Positions 44,971 through 53,014 of a stretch of DNA of 64,000 bases are shown one piece after another. The stretch comes from a virus: positions 1-64,000 of the IMG/VR virus record IMGVR_UViG_3300024239_000011; one strand, given 5' to 3'. A program made the translations under genes and the position numbers. Positions within the stretch are counted from its first letter, which is position 1. Every line of letters starts with the position of its first letter. Below the pieces are notes generated by a model, which was not told the DNA's origin, made no database searches, and saw only the letters and a program-made list of their open reading frames with translations.

Positions 44971-46914
44971 ATGGGTATTTCTTTTAGTGGTGGCGTAATT
45001 CCGATTGGTACTTTCAAAATAAAATCAAATATTCCTCCGGTATGGGTAACGGCAGCCGGGTCGCTTGGATCAGCTAATGGCGGGCAGCCATATACGTTCA
45101 ATTTATCGGCAACTGATCCAGAGAACGCCCCTCTTACGTACACGGTTGTTGGTGGTTCGCTACCAGCCGGTTTAGGCATCAGTGGACCACAAATCATCGG
45201 TACCCCGATCAATAACCCTGGCACGTATCAATTCACGGTGCGGGTATTTGACGGTGAAACGGCGGCTGATCGCGTTTTTACAATCGATGTAACCAATCAA
45301 ACACCGATCTGGACTACTGCGGGCGGATCGCTGATTGACGCCACTGAGAATGCCGCCTATTCATTCTCGTTTGAAGCTGCCGATCCCAATAATGATACCG
45401 TAACCTATTCAATTTCATCTGGCTCGTTACCAGCGGGTCTTACACTTGGTTCAACCGGTGAATTGTCTGGTACACCTACGCAATTAGGTATTAGCAATTT
45501 TACAGTACGGGCTACTGATACATTAGGCGCTTTTGTTGATCGCGCGTTTTCAATAAACGTTGCATCGGCTGGTGATCCATATTGGACTGGTGTTACTTTG
45601 TTGATGCACATGAACGGTAATTTCACCGATCAAAAAGGGCATACATTTACAGCAACCAATGCAACCGCTACCGGCGCCGGTAAATTTGGGTCAAATTCTG
45701 CAAGTATTGGTACGGGATATATTACAACTCCATCTAGCAGTGATTGGCAATTTAAGTCCAGTGATTTTACAGTCGAAAGCTGGGTCTATGTTCCAGATGC
45801 AACGTATCTTGCTAATTCTGCCGTGATTGTTGGAACTCACGGTACCGGATCAACTGACGGGTGGACGGTATATTTAAATACCAATGGTACTGCGACCGGA
45901 TGGACAACAAGTTCGGGTGGGTTTGGAACCGGAAATCATGCAGTCACGTCCGCGTCTCCTATAAATTATGCGTCGTGGAACCATGTTGCGTTTGTACGTA
46001 ATGGTAACGTTTTGACGATTTACCTGAACGGCGTAGGAAATTCAGTTACTATATCTAATGGGTATAGTGTTTATAACACTCCCAATAGTTTACGAATTGG
46101 CGCAAACGTTAATAACGGTAACAATTTTACAAAATCAGGCGCATTGATTGATGAAGTGCGAATCACCAAAGGCGTGGCTCGTTACACTACCAATTTTGCA
46201 CCACCACAGTCTGCCTTCCCGGATACTGTCAAGCCCGATCCGTATTGGGCAAATACCAGTATGCTGTTGCGGTTTGATAATTCACTGTCTGATGTGACTG
46301 GGAAACATACTATTACTGGATCAAGCACCACATACGCTGGTTCTTTAATCGGAAATACGTGTCTACAAATCAATGCTAATGGGTATATCTCCACGCCTGC
46401 CCATGCCGATTTCAATTTCGGTGCGGGAGATTTTACGGTTGAGATGTGGATTTGGACACCATCAACTTCCGCTCTGTCCCAAATACCAATGCTTTTCTGT
46501 CAGTACCAAAGTTATAACCAACCAATAAATGCCACACAGGTATATTTCAACCCTGATGGTACTATTGTTGGATACATAACTGCTAATGGAAAGCACGAAG
46601 TAAATGCGGATCACATTGGCGTAATGTCTTCAGCAATAACATTCAGTGAGTGGAACCATGTTGCGTTTGTACGTAATGGCACGAAACTACAACTGTATGT
46701 TAATGGCAACGGTCAAGCCGATGGTGGGTCTAATGTTCCAGTAGGGTACACTGCCTTTAGTTCGAATCTTCCAGTCACTATCGGTGCATACAATTCAACG
46801 GGTTATCACCGTTTCCAAGCCACCACTTATATTGATGAAGTCCGGGTGACCAAAGGGGTCGCGCGCTATACAAGCAACTTCACTCCGCTAAAAATACCAC
46901 ACGCAGCAGTGTAA
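44971..46914 (+). CDS. large display protein: docking peptide, Ig-like x2, LamG x2
   Basis: A 647-aa protein. Residues 1-22 are the shared leader (MGISFSGGVIPIGTFKIKSN). Two Ig-like repeats (~25-105, ~110-195) are followed by two LamG/concanavalin domains (~205-415, ~420-647), each with WNHVAFVRNG and I-D-E-V-R-[IV]-T-K-G-V-A-R-Y-T. The DNA around the WNHVAFVRNG codons is nearly identical at about 45979 and 46652, so the second LamG is a recent copy. A surface-sugar-binding virion protein is likely. Confidence 0.85.
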   Translation: MGISFSGGVIPIGTFKIKSNIPPVWVTAAGSLGSANGGQPYTFNLSATDPENAPLTYTVVGGSLPAGLGISGPQIIGTPINNPGTYQFTVRVFDGETAADRVFTIDVTNQTPIWTTAGGSLIDATENAAYSFSFEAADPNNDTVTYSISSGSLPAGLTLGSTGELSGTPTQLGISNFTVRATDTLGAFVDRAFSINVASAGDPYWTGVTLLMHMNGNFTDQKGHTFTATNATATGAGKFGSNSASIGTGYITTPSSSDWQFKSSDFTVESWVYVPDATYLANSAVIVGTHGTGSTDGWTVYLNTNGTATGWTTSSGGFGTGNHAVTSASPINYASWNHVAFVRNGNVLTIYLNGVGNSVTISNGYSVYNTPNSLRIGANVNNGNNFTKSGALIDEVRITKGVARYTTNFAPPQSAFPDTVKPDPYWANTSMLLRFDNSLSDVTGKHTITGSSTTYAGSLIGNTCLQINANGYISTPAHADFNFGAGDFTVEMWIWTPSTSALSQIPMLFCQYQSYNQPINATQVYFNPDGTIVGYITANGKHEVNADHIGVMSSAITFSEWNHVAFVRNGTKLQLYVNGNGQADGGSNVPVGYTAFSSNLPVTIGAYNSTGYHRFQATTYIDEVRVTKGVARYTSNFTPLKIPHAAV

Positions 46915-46980
46915 TCGGATAGACGAAGATGGGAGATATAATTTCCCATCTTATTTGATTTTCGTGCCAGGAGGCTCAGA

Positions 46981-47739
46981 ATGGGTATTGCATTTAAGGG
47001 ATCGTTGATCCCGATTGGATCATTTAAGGTTAAAACAAATATCCCACCGGACCAACATTGGTCCAACGTTAGCCTGCTCATGCATATGAATGGTGCGAAT
47101 AATTCGGGAATATTTGTAGATGAAATCGGTCATGCAATTACTCGCGCATCACCGAATGTCCAGATAATTACGGCTGACAGCAAATTTGGTGATGCGTCGG
47201 CAGTATTTGATGGTTCTTCTCTTGGGTATTTGTCCACACCATATTCTACCGACCTAAATTTCGGCGCAAATAACTACACCATTGAAGCTTGGGTGAAAAC
47301 AACATCATCCAAAGGTGAAATCGTGTCAAGTTTTGTCCCAAGTGGAACATATGGCGGATGGTCATTTGGGATCGGGTCTGCGTCCAATGATGGCACCCTT
47401 AATCATTATCAAGGCGACGGGGTGACAGTTGGTGGGTGGACTTCTGGAACAACCCCGGTCAATGATGGTCTCTGGCACCATGTAGCGGTGACGCGCGTTG
47501 GAACTACAATCAAATACTTTGTTGATGGTGTTTTGGATGCTGTGAAAACAAATACAAATAATGGTGCAAACAACACTAATTGTCCCATTCGTATCGGGGC
47601 AAGTTCGAACGACACCCTTTCAATACTCCGTCCATTCACCGGTAATATAGATGAATTGCGGATTACCAAAGGCGTAGCTCGTTACACTGGTACGTTTACG
47701 GTCCCTACATCTGAGTTCCCAACTCACACCGTGGTTTGA
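46981..47739 (+). CDS. display protein: docking peptide, single LamG
   Basis: A 252-aa protein. Leader MGIAFKGSLIPIGSFKVKTN, then directly one LamG domain with LWHHVAVTR and IDELRITKGVARYTG. The Ig part is absent. The Shine-Dalgarno GGAGG is strong. It has no late element of its own, so it is probably read with 44971. Confidence 0.85.
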   Translation: MGIAFKGSLIPIGSFKVKTNIPPDQHWSNVSLLMHMNGANNSGIFVDEIGHAITRASPNVQIITADSKFGDASAVFDGSSLGYLSTPYSTDLNFGANNYTIEAWVKTTSSKGEIVSSFVPSGTYGGWSFGIGSASNDGTLNHYQGDGVTVGGWTSGTTPVNDGLWHHVAVTRVGTTIKYFVDGVLDAVKTNTNNGANNTNCPIRIGASSNDTLSILRPFTGNIDELRITKGVARYTGTFTVPTSEFPTHTVV

Positions 47740-47740
47740 T

Positions 47741-47808
47741 CCATTTTGTAACTGCGTAGTATGAGGAAAGGGAGCCATTTTGTAACTGCGTAGTATGAGG
47801 AAAGGGAG
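47741..47808 (+). repeat. 34-bp tandem duplication
   Basis: Two exact copies of a 34-nt unit (47741-47774 and 47775-47808) starting CCATTTTGTAACTGCG. The end of the second copy forms the 5' arm of the terminator. Confidence 0.9.
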
Positions 47809-47827
47809 CCATTTCGGCTCCCTTTTT
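47801..47827 (+). terminator. intrinsic terminator
   Basis: AAAGGGAGCC / GGCTCCCTTTTT, loop ATTTC. Confidence 0.85.
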
Positions 47828-47846
47828 GTATCAAAATTGCAAATGG

Positions 47847-47875
47847 TTGACACAGTTGTTGAGATACCGTAAATT
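47847..47875 (+). promoter_or_regulatory. sigma70-type promoter
   Basis: TTGACA, 17 bp, TAAATT. Confidence 0.7.
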
Positions 47876-47906
47876 ACGCAAATTCTAGGCATATGGGAAA
47901 ATTGCG

Positions 47907-48290
47907 ATGCGAATCGTGTCTCAAGTGGTGGTTTATGAATTGGTGCATCATCCCGATACGACCCACCCATCGGAATCGTGGGATGAGTGGCGGCGGGATT
48001 TTTCGTTTATTCTCAATGACGACGATTTATTTTCGGTATTGAAGCAACAACTGATCTCGCAAAATCCGGGTGGGGTTCTTGCTCCGCATGATATCAAGTC
48101 AAAATTTGAACATGTGTTTACCTTCACCTATGACCGTCCTGAAATTCCTGAAAACATCGCAAAAGATGCGTGGGGACGCATGATGATAAAAATTGCAAAT
48201 GCCACAAAACACCGAACAAAAATTTTTGGCTGTGAAGTGCGTAGGTGTTTGGAAAATAACGGTGAATTATTTGTACTGACACCAGCATAA
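47907..48290 (+). CDS. hypothetical early protein
   Basis: 127 aa starting MRIVSQVVVYELVHH. Beta-alpha with several His and Asp residues. The N-terminus looks like a strand rather than a CTS (no acidic position 5, early promoter). Not recognised. Confidence 0.65.
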   Translation: MRIVSQVVVYELVHHPDTTHPSESWDEWRRDFSFILNDDDLFSVLKQQLISQNPGGVLAPHDIKSKFEHVFTFTYDRPEIPENIAKDAWGRMMIKIANATKHRTKIFGCEVRRCLENNGELFVLTPA

Positions 48291-48306
48291 GGAGCCTTTT
48301 GGCTCC
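48291..48306. terminator. short hairpin terminator
   Basis: GGAGCC TTTT GGCTCC, between convergent genes. Confidence 0.55.
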
Positions 48307-48307
48307 G

Positions 48308-49690
48308 TCAGTAGTAATCTGGATCGGGTTGTGGTAGTTTAATTTTCAAACCGAAATACGCGCAAACATTGAAACCTTTACTGCGTTCAATTACGTTATT
48401 CCGAACCGCATCCCGGATGTTCGCAGCAAGTATTTTCCCGGTAATACCCTTCTGCTTCATCATCACCAATAGTCGGCGTTTGATCGCCGGGATGATGGCT
48501 TGGTCAAGGTTCCCGGCAACAAAGTTTACAATGCGCCACGCCACGTTTTCCGGGCTGTTAATGTCGATGTCCTCTCCGTCCAGATCGGTGTACTCTGGGT
48601 TACCGCCTGCAATGTGATAGAACGCTCGACGGGCATTTGGGAACTTGCGAAGTGCCGCATCTACCTCGTTATCCGGTTCACCGGTTTCCCGGCGGGCGGC
48701 AATGATCATACGAGCGATTTTCTCGTGGTATTCACGGGTATAGGCGTTCTCGTCACTTGCAATCAGCATAACTCGGACGAAGCGGAGAATCGCGTTACGG
48801 AGGTCGCCAGGGCGTTGATGGTAGTTGTTTCCACCGAGGATACGGAACTCAACGTACCCACTTTTCTCCATGCGGAAAAACGCCACGGTGAACGATTTCT
48901 CGCTGCCACCACCACCGCCATAATTGTCCTTGAACTGAATACGACCCATATTGTTCATTTCGCGCCCAAGCATAGTGCTCAGATAGTCCATGACTTTCTT
49001 GAGGTCTTTCGAACGGGAAATATCCTGTTTGGGGGTGCGTTCCCATGGGTGAAGGTAATCGTCACGTAGACGCTTGATTAGCGGGTCGATACGGCTGGCG
49101 ATGTTGTTTTTTCCGACCGACAGTACCCGTTCGAAATTAGATTTCAGGTGATCCTCACCGAGAAAAACCATGACTTTGAGCGGGTCGAGTTTGCTCATAC
49201 GAGCTTTGTCGTTGAAAGATATACCAACATGGAACCCCGTGGTTCCGTTGGTCTGGTAATCGTGTTCGGTGTAGTAGGAGAACAGTTCATTCATTGCCTC
49301 GAAGAACTGCGTTGGCTCCATTGGCGGTGAAACGATTTCAAGCGGCATGATACCGTTCTGCTCTTTCGTCTCTTTACCGTCTACGGTGACGATTTCGCCA
49401 ATAGAAACATCTCGGTCAATATACCAATGGCTACCGGAGAAATCCTTCGGTTTTTGGTCAAACACGAGTTTCATGGGACTATCACCCCACCCTTTCTCGC
49501 GTGCAAATTTGAATACCGACGACCGTTGTTCAAGATCGGCTGCCATCTGCTCGATAGTGCGGCGTTCTTGTATGGGATTACCACGGATGAAGAACTCGGA
49601 TTCAAAACCAAGCATCACTTCACCGAGATTCGACCCTGCCAAATCCCGTTGTCCCATGCGCACTGCTTCATTTAGTTCTTTGATTTTCAT
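48308..49690 (-). CDS. CTS-amidoligase: carboxylate-amine ligase-like cargo
   Basis: A 460-aa protein. Leader MKIKELNEAVRM (L-N-E cut site). MLGFESEFFI, PLEIVSPPM, GTTGFHVGISF and YVEFRILGGNNYH match the order of amidoligase/GCS-like enzymes, where the first Glu and the His/Glu motifs bind metal-ATP. Such enzymes join a carboxylate to an amine using ATP, in peptide-like or protein-modifying reactions. The late promoter is 5 nt before the ATG. It would be an unusual packaged enzyme. Confidence 0.8.
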   Translation of the reverse strand: MKIKELNEAVRMGQRDLAGSNLGEVMLGFESEFFIRGNPIQERRTIEQMAADLEQRSSVFKFAREKGWGDSPMKLVFDQKPKDFSGSHWYIDRDVSIGEIVTVDGKETKEQNGIMPLEIVSPPMEPTQFFEAMNELFSYYTEHDYQTNGTTGFHVGISFNDKARMSKLDPLKVMVFLGEDHLKSNFERVLSVGKNNIASRIDPLIKRLRDDYLHPWERTPKQDISRSKDLKKVMDYLSTMLGREMNNMGRIQFKDNYGGGGGSEKSFTVAFFRMEKSGYVEFRILGGNNYHQRPGDLRNAILRFVRVMLIASDENAYTREYHEKIARMIIAARRETGEPDNEVDAALRKFPNARRAFYHIAGGNPEYTDLDGEDIDINSPENVAWRIVNFVAGNLDQAIIPAIKRRLLVMMKQKGITGKILAANIRDAVRNNVIERSKGFNVCAYFGLKIKLPQPDPDYY

Positions 49691-49694
49691 AGAG

Positions 49695-49952
49695 CTATTT
49701 AGGGCGGTGTACTAAGCCCCGTGCCACCTGAAGAATGGTCCGACTATCAACTATAGTGGCGCCATGTTGAATTGCGTCTTCGCGTTGTTCCCGTGTGACA
49801 TCATAATGCGGATGGACTTTAGGCTTATGATACCAGCACCGCTTTACACCAATCTGTGCAGCGAAATCATGGAGTTCCGAAAGGCTGTCGGCGGTCATAT
49901 GATAGCGCAATTTACCTTTATACAGCATAGCCGCATCATCCACGTAGATCAT
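49695..49952 (-). CDS. DUF4031-family protein
   Basis: 85 aa: MIYVDDAAMLYKG, YHMTADSLSELHDFAAQIG and HYDVTREQREDAIQHGA match DUF4031 in full length and order. The role of the family is unknown; it occurs in phages and bacteria. Its start overlaps the HNH-like gene upstream. Confidence 0.8.
   Translation of the reverse strand: MIYVDDAAMLYKGKLRYHMTADSLSELHDFAAQIGVKRCWYHKPKVHPHYDVTREQREDAIQHGATIVDSRTILQVARGLVHRPK
49696..49701 (-). promoter_or_regulatory. T4-type late promoter, leaderless spacing
   Basis: CTAAATA on minus, 5 nt before the ATG at 49690 and inside the end of the DUF4031 gene. Confidence 0.65.
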
Positions 49953-50304
49953 TGATCACACGTTGTCGAAATTCGGTTACTATTTCTGCAAATTTATCAG
50001 CAGAACATTGTCCACGTCCTAGATTTGCCATTCTACTACAAATGACAATATTTTCTTTGGAATATCCAAACTGAGCATCAAGACGATCAACGCTAATTGC
50101 CAGCGGATTGTAAGATGTGAAAATATCAAACGGGTCCAATGGGATATCAAACCAGTAACATCTTGAATTTTGTGCAAGAAATATTTCTTGAAGATCATCG
50201 GGGGTTACTTGGATTTCCTTGGTCATATCCCGACCCTTCCGTTCACGCCACGCCCGCCCATTGATACGCATGTTTGAAATTAATTTTTTCCAGGGGTTCC
50301 GCAT
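49936..50304 (-). CDS. HNH/endonuclease VII-like small nuclease
   Basis: 122 aa. LQEIFLAQNSRCYWFDIPL and ISVDRLDAQFGYSKENIVI, then ANLGRGQ, match a common phage HNH-like group with D-R-L-D in place of the first His and an N in the loop. Basic N-terminus. The start follows AGAGGAAC. It overlaps the DUF4031 gene by 17 nt. Confidence 0.7.
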   Translation of the reverse strand: MRNPWKKLISNMRINGRAWRERKGRDMTKEIQVTPDDLQEIFLAQNSRCYWFDIPLDPFDIFTSYNPLAISVDRLDAQFGYSKENIVICSRMANLGRGQCSADKFAEIVTEFRQRVINDLRG

Positions 50305-50356
50305 TTGTTCCTCTTGATAATGCGGAAATCTTAAAACGCGAAATAGTGATTTTCAA

Positions 50357-50362
50357 TAAATA
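50357..50362 (+). promoter_or_regulatory. T4-type late promoter, near-leaderless
   Basis: ATAAATA ending 4 nt before the ATG at 50367. Confidence 0.6.
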
Positions 50363-50366
50363 TCAG

Positions 50367-50672
50367 ATGCGTATAAAAGAATTACTCAACGAATACAAGG
50401 TCGAACATACTCCAAACGGGTATATCGTATTTCGCAACCCAAGTGCAACCGAGTTGGCGAATCTTGTCAACCGTATGGGGTCACTACGCGGAATTTACCA
50501 TAGTGGTACCAACTATGTATGGGGAGCAATGGAAGGTGTTCATTGCCACTTATTTTGGGAACTCGGGTTGGACGAACACGACCCGGAATGCCTTATATAT
50601 TTTGTTACGAACGATAAAAACGATAGCGTAGATTGGACGACGCGACTTAGTGTCGCCCCGGCAGGTTTTTAA
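50367..50672 (+). CDS. CTS-bearing small cargo candidate
   Basis: 101 aa. Leader MRIKELLNEYKV (L-N-E cut site). The short body (RGIYHSGTNYVWGAMEGVHCHLFWELG) has the G-x-Y-H-S-G and H-x-H look of the protein at 58087. Not recognised. No Shine-Dalgarno. Confidence 0.65.
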   Translation: MRIKELLNEYKVEHTPNGYIVFRNPSATELANLVNRMGSLRGIYHSGTNYVWGAMEGVHCHLFWELGLDEHDPECLIYFVTNDKNDSVDWTTRLSVAPAGF

Positions 50673-50782
50673 CTACTGTGTGTCACCCTCCCGTCTTGCT
50701 AAAAAATTTCCAAAGTTTCAGCGTATGCTTGGTATAACTGATGCCAAGGTAACAGCCTGAAGAAATAGTCGGCCAAGTCCGC

Positions 50783-50811
50783 TTGACATCTTCCCGGTGG
50801 TCTGATAGTAT
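50783..50811 (+). promoter_or_regulatory. sigma70-type promoter
   Basis: TTGACA, 17 bp, TAGTAT. Confidence 0.8.
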
Positions 50812-50830
50812 TCACCCATCAACTGACGGG

Positions 50831-51010
50831 ATGAACGCCATGTCGATGACCAAGGGTAAGAACCGGGCGATCAGCCGTCGTGCTATTCGCCGTGGTCAGT
50901 CGGTCGCCATCAAGCGCGCCCTGGTTCGCGGTGAAGAGCCGACCGTTCTGAACAAGCACGCCGGTCGCCTCGCCCGCTACAATTGGGGCGGTGGCTGCTC
51001 GGGTGCATGA
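50831..51010 (+). CDS. small basic protein
   Basis: 59 aa, about one third Arg/Lys (GKNRAISRRAIRRG, KRALVRG), with a Gly-rich tail. Probably RNA- or DNA-binding. Start ATG 50831, or ATG 50840. It has an early promoter and a terminator of its own. Confidence 0.65.
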   Translation: MNAMSMTKGKNRAISRRAIRRGQSVAIKRALVRGEEPTVLNKHAGRLARYNWGGGCSGA

Positions 51011-51074
51011 ACCAATACATCACCAAGTCCGCATGGGCGTGTGCTAGTTTGCCAGAGGTGATAAAATCAAAAGG

Positions 51075-51100
51075 GCGGTTCCTTCGGGGACCGCTTTTTT
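51075..51100 (+). terminator. intrinsic terminator
   Basis: GCGGT...ACCGC around a TCC-TTCG-GGG top, followed by TTTTTT. Confidence 0.7.
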
Positions 51101-51167
51101 ATTGCGCCCGACGAACACAAAAGCACATAGTCGGCACAACACAAACGAAACGTATGGGAAAGATTCG

Positions 51168-51560
51168 ATGAGCGATCTGGAAACCTATATAACAAAAAAT
51201 GCCGATAAGCTGCGAATGCTGCGGGACACCTTGGATGATCTATTATCCTTACTTGATGAAAACTCAAAGCGTCAAAAAAGTACAATGACATTGGGAACGC
51301 CCAAGCGAATTGGGGACTATCTTGTGTTCCCGCCATTTGGGAACAACGAACCCAAAATGTTTAAACTTCCTTCTGATAATACTGGCGCAAAGCAATTTTC
51401 ACGGGAAGTCCAAGATTGGGTACTGGCAAGTGGTGGAACGCAAGGGCAAGCGGCAGCAGCACGCAAAGCACTTAATGCACTTGGGTTTTACGCAACAAGC
51501 AAACGGCACACCTCTGGCAAGAGCCTTGACGACCTTCTAAACCGCATAAACAGAGACTAA
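51168..51560 (+). CDS. hypothetical protein
   Basis: 130 aa starting MSDLETYITKNAD. Helical N-terminus, then a small beta region and helical end. The ATG at 51168 has only a weak AAAGA upstream. It is 3 nt from the ParB-like gene. Confidence 0.65.
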   Translation: MSDLETYITKNADKLRMLRDTLDDLLSLLDENSKRQKSTMTLGTPKRIGDYLVFPPFGNNEPKMFKLPSDNTGAKQFSREVQDWVLASGGTQGQAAAARKALNALGFYATSKRHTSGKSLDDLLNRINRD

Positions 51561-51563
51561 GAT

Positions 51564-52445
51564 ATGAACAACTCACTATTCGCAACCTCGTTGACTGGAA
51601 TTCAAAAAACCAAACTCCGCATGACTGTCGCAGATTGGATCGCGATACCCGATCATCCGCGACAACGTGACACCGCGCGCCGCATGAAGAAGGCAAAGCA
51701 TCTGTTGTCTTATTCCCCCACTCATGCACAAGTGTCAATGTGTATTTTACCGGATGGTCGGGCATGTAAGCTTGATGGTCATACTAGAGCTTATGCATGG
51801 GAGCAAAAACTGACCGAAGGTATCCCCACACAGCTTGATGTTGATGTCTACCATTGCTTGAACGAGGCACAACGTTTAGAACTGTATTCGCATTTTGATT
51901 CGCCGCATGCTGTCGAAGACAGTGCTGATATGATTAGTGGTGCATTTCGCGAACACAATATCAATCCGACCTCTACTTTATTCAAGACTGGAAAATGTTC
52001 CACGGCGTACAAACTGGCGTATGCGTACCTCAACGGGTTTAAGTCTCCGAATAATCTCGATATCTATGAGGTCGTCGGGTTCATGAAGTCTGATATTGAA
52101 CTTCTCGATGCCGTGGCAATGAACACCACTTGGTTTAATACCGGGGTAATTGCCGCTGCACTGATAAGCATTCACAAGTACGGTAATGCGGCATTGGATT
52201 TCTGGCACAAATACAGCAAGAATGAAGGGCTTAAAACCAATGCCGGGCGGGACGGAGTTGATCAACTCCGTGAAATCATCAATGGGATGCGCAGCCGCAA
52301 GGTTGGTATGGGTTCTGGCGCAGTGTATGAAGAATTGTGTGGAAAAGCCATTGCATGTTTCGAGGGATATCGCAATGGTAAGACGTTCGGGCGAGCGCCG
52401 AGTGCGTTCGCTTCCCTCGAAAAATATCTTGGTATGAAGCTGTAA
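51564..52445 (+). CDS. ParB-like domain protein
   Basis: A 293-aa protein. ILPDGRACKLDGHTRAYAWEQK carries the D-G-H-T-R signature of ParB/Noc-type N-terminal domains, which bind CTP and act as DNA clamps or nucleases. The C-terminal two thirds are helical without a clear DNA-binding HTH. A plasmid-like partition role is not implied since no ParA is seen. Forms a unit with 51168, ended by a terminator. Confidence 0.7.
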   Translation: MNNSLFATSLTGIQKTKLRMTVADWIAIPDHPRQRDTARRMKKAKHLLSYSPTHAQVSMCILPDGRACKLDGHTRAYAWEQKLTEGIPTQLDVDVYHCLNEAQRLELYSHFDSPHAVEDSADMISGAFREHNINPTSTLFKTGKCSTAYKLAYAYLNGFKSPNNLDIYEVVGFMKSDIELLDAVAMNTTWFNTGVIAAALISIHKYGNAALDFWHKYSKNEGLKTNAGRDGVDQLREIINGMRSRKVGMGSGAVYEELCGKAIACFEGYRNGKTFGRAPSAFASLEKYLGMKL

Positions 52446-52452
52446 CCACGTG

Positions 52453-52482
52453 AAAGAGGCGGTTCAATTGAACCGCCTCTTT
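52453..52482. terminator. bidirectional terminator
   Basis: AAAGAGGCGGTTC / GAACCGCCTCTTT, 13-bp stem, loop AATT, between convergent genes. Confidence 0.85.
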
Positions 52483-52489
52483 CAGACGT

Positions 52490-52843
52490 TTAGTTGATGC
52501 GAGACATAGGCTCGATCCCCGCATCGTCCTTGTCGGAGTCATCCACCCACGCAGCGAACGCCTCAACGAAGGATTTGGTTTGGGCGTAGGACGCAGCGGG
52601 CGCCGCTTCCCGTCTGATGAAGATGATGCAGCCAAGGAAGCTGAAGGGCTGCTCAGCCATATCAGGATTGGCAATCCTGTCGCTGATGGCTTGTTCTTCT
52701 TCCGCGCTGGTCATACCCCGCCCCATACCACACATGCGGACATAGCGAAGGTACCGCGCCTTGAGGTACGCGAAGTCTTCGGTGTTGATAATAGCGAGGT
52801 CGGGGAATTCCTGACGAAGCCGATTATAGTAGGCGATGTCCAT
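52490..52843 (-). CDS. hypothetical early protein
   Basis: 117 aa starting MDIAYYNRLRQEFPD. The ATG at 52843 follows GGAGACATGAC. Helical with an RCGMGRGMT-like Gly turn. Not recognised. Confidence 0.65.
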   Translation of the reverse strand: MDIAYYNRLRQEFPDLAIINTEDFAYLKARYLRYVRMCGMGRGMTSAEEEQAISDRIANPDMAEQPFSFLGCIIFIRREAAPAASYAQTKSFVEAFAAWVDDSDKDDAGIEPMSRIN

Positions 52844-52871
52844 GTCATGTCTCCATCTGCATCGTGGTAAC

Positions 52872-52899
52872 ACAATACAAGTTCCCATGAGTATGTCAA
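52872..52899 (-). promoter_or_regulatory. sigma70-type promoter
   Basis: TTGACA (52899-52894), 16 bp, TATTGT (52877-52872) on minus. Confidence 0.7.
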
Positions 52900-53014
52900 C
52901 GGGAACAGATGGAGAACAGACAAGTATTCACGCTTACAATATGCAGTCCCGGAAGTGTTTTGTCAAATGTCCGGAAAATGTTTCCTCAGGAAACATCCAT
53001 GTTCTTGTTTTGTT

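Noticed and set aside
47907-48290. MRIVSQVVVYE as another CTS leader
   Set aside because: It lacks the acidic fifth residue and the cleavage Glu pattern and has an early promoter.
51564-52445. Plasmid-type partition system
   Set aside because: A ParB-like motif is present, but no ParA or centromere-like repeats lie nearby.
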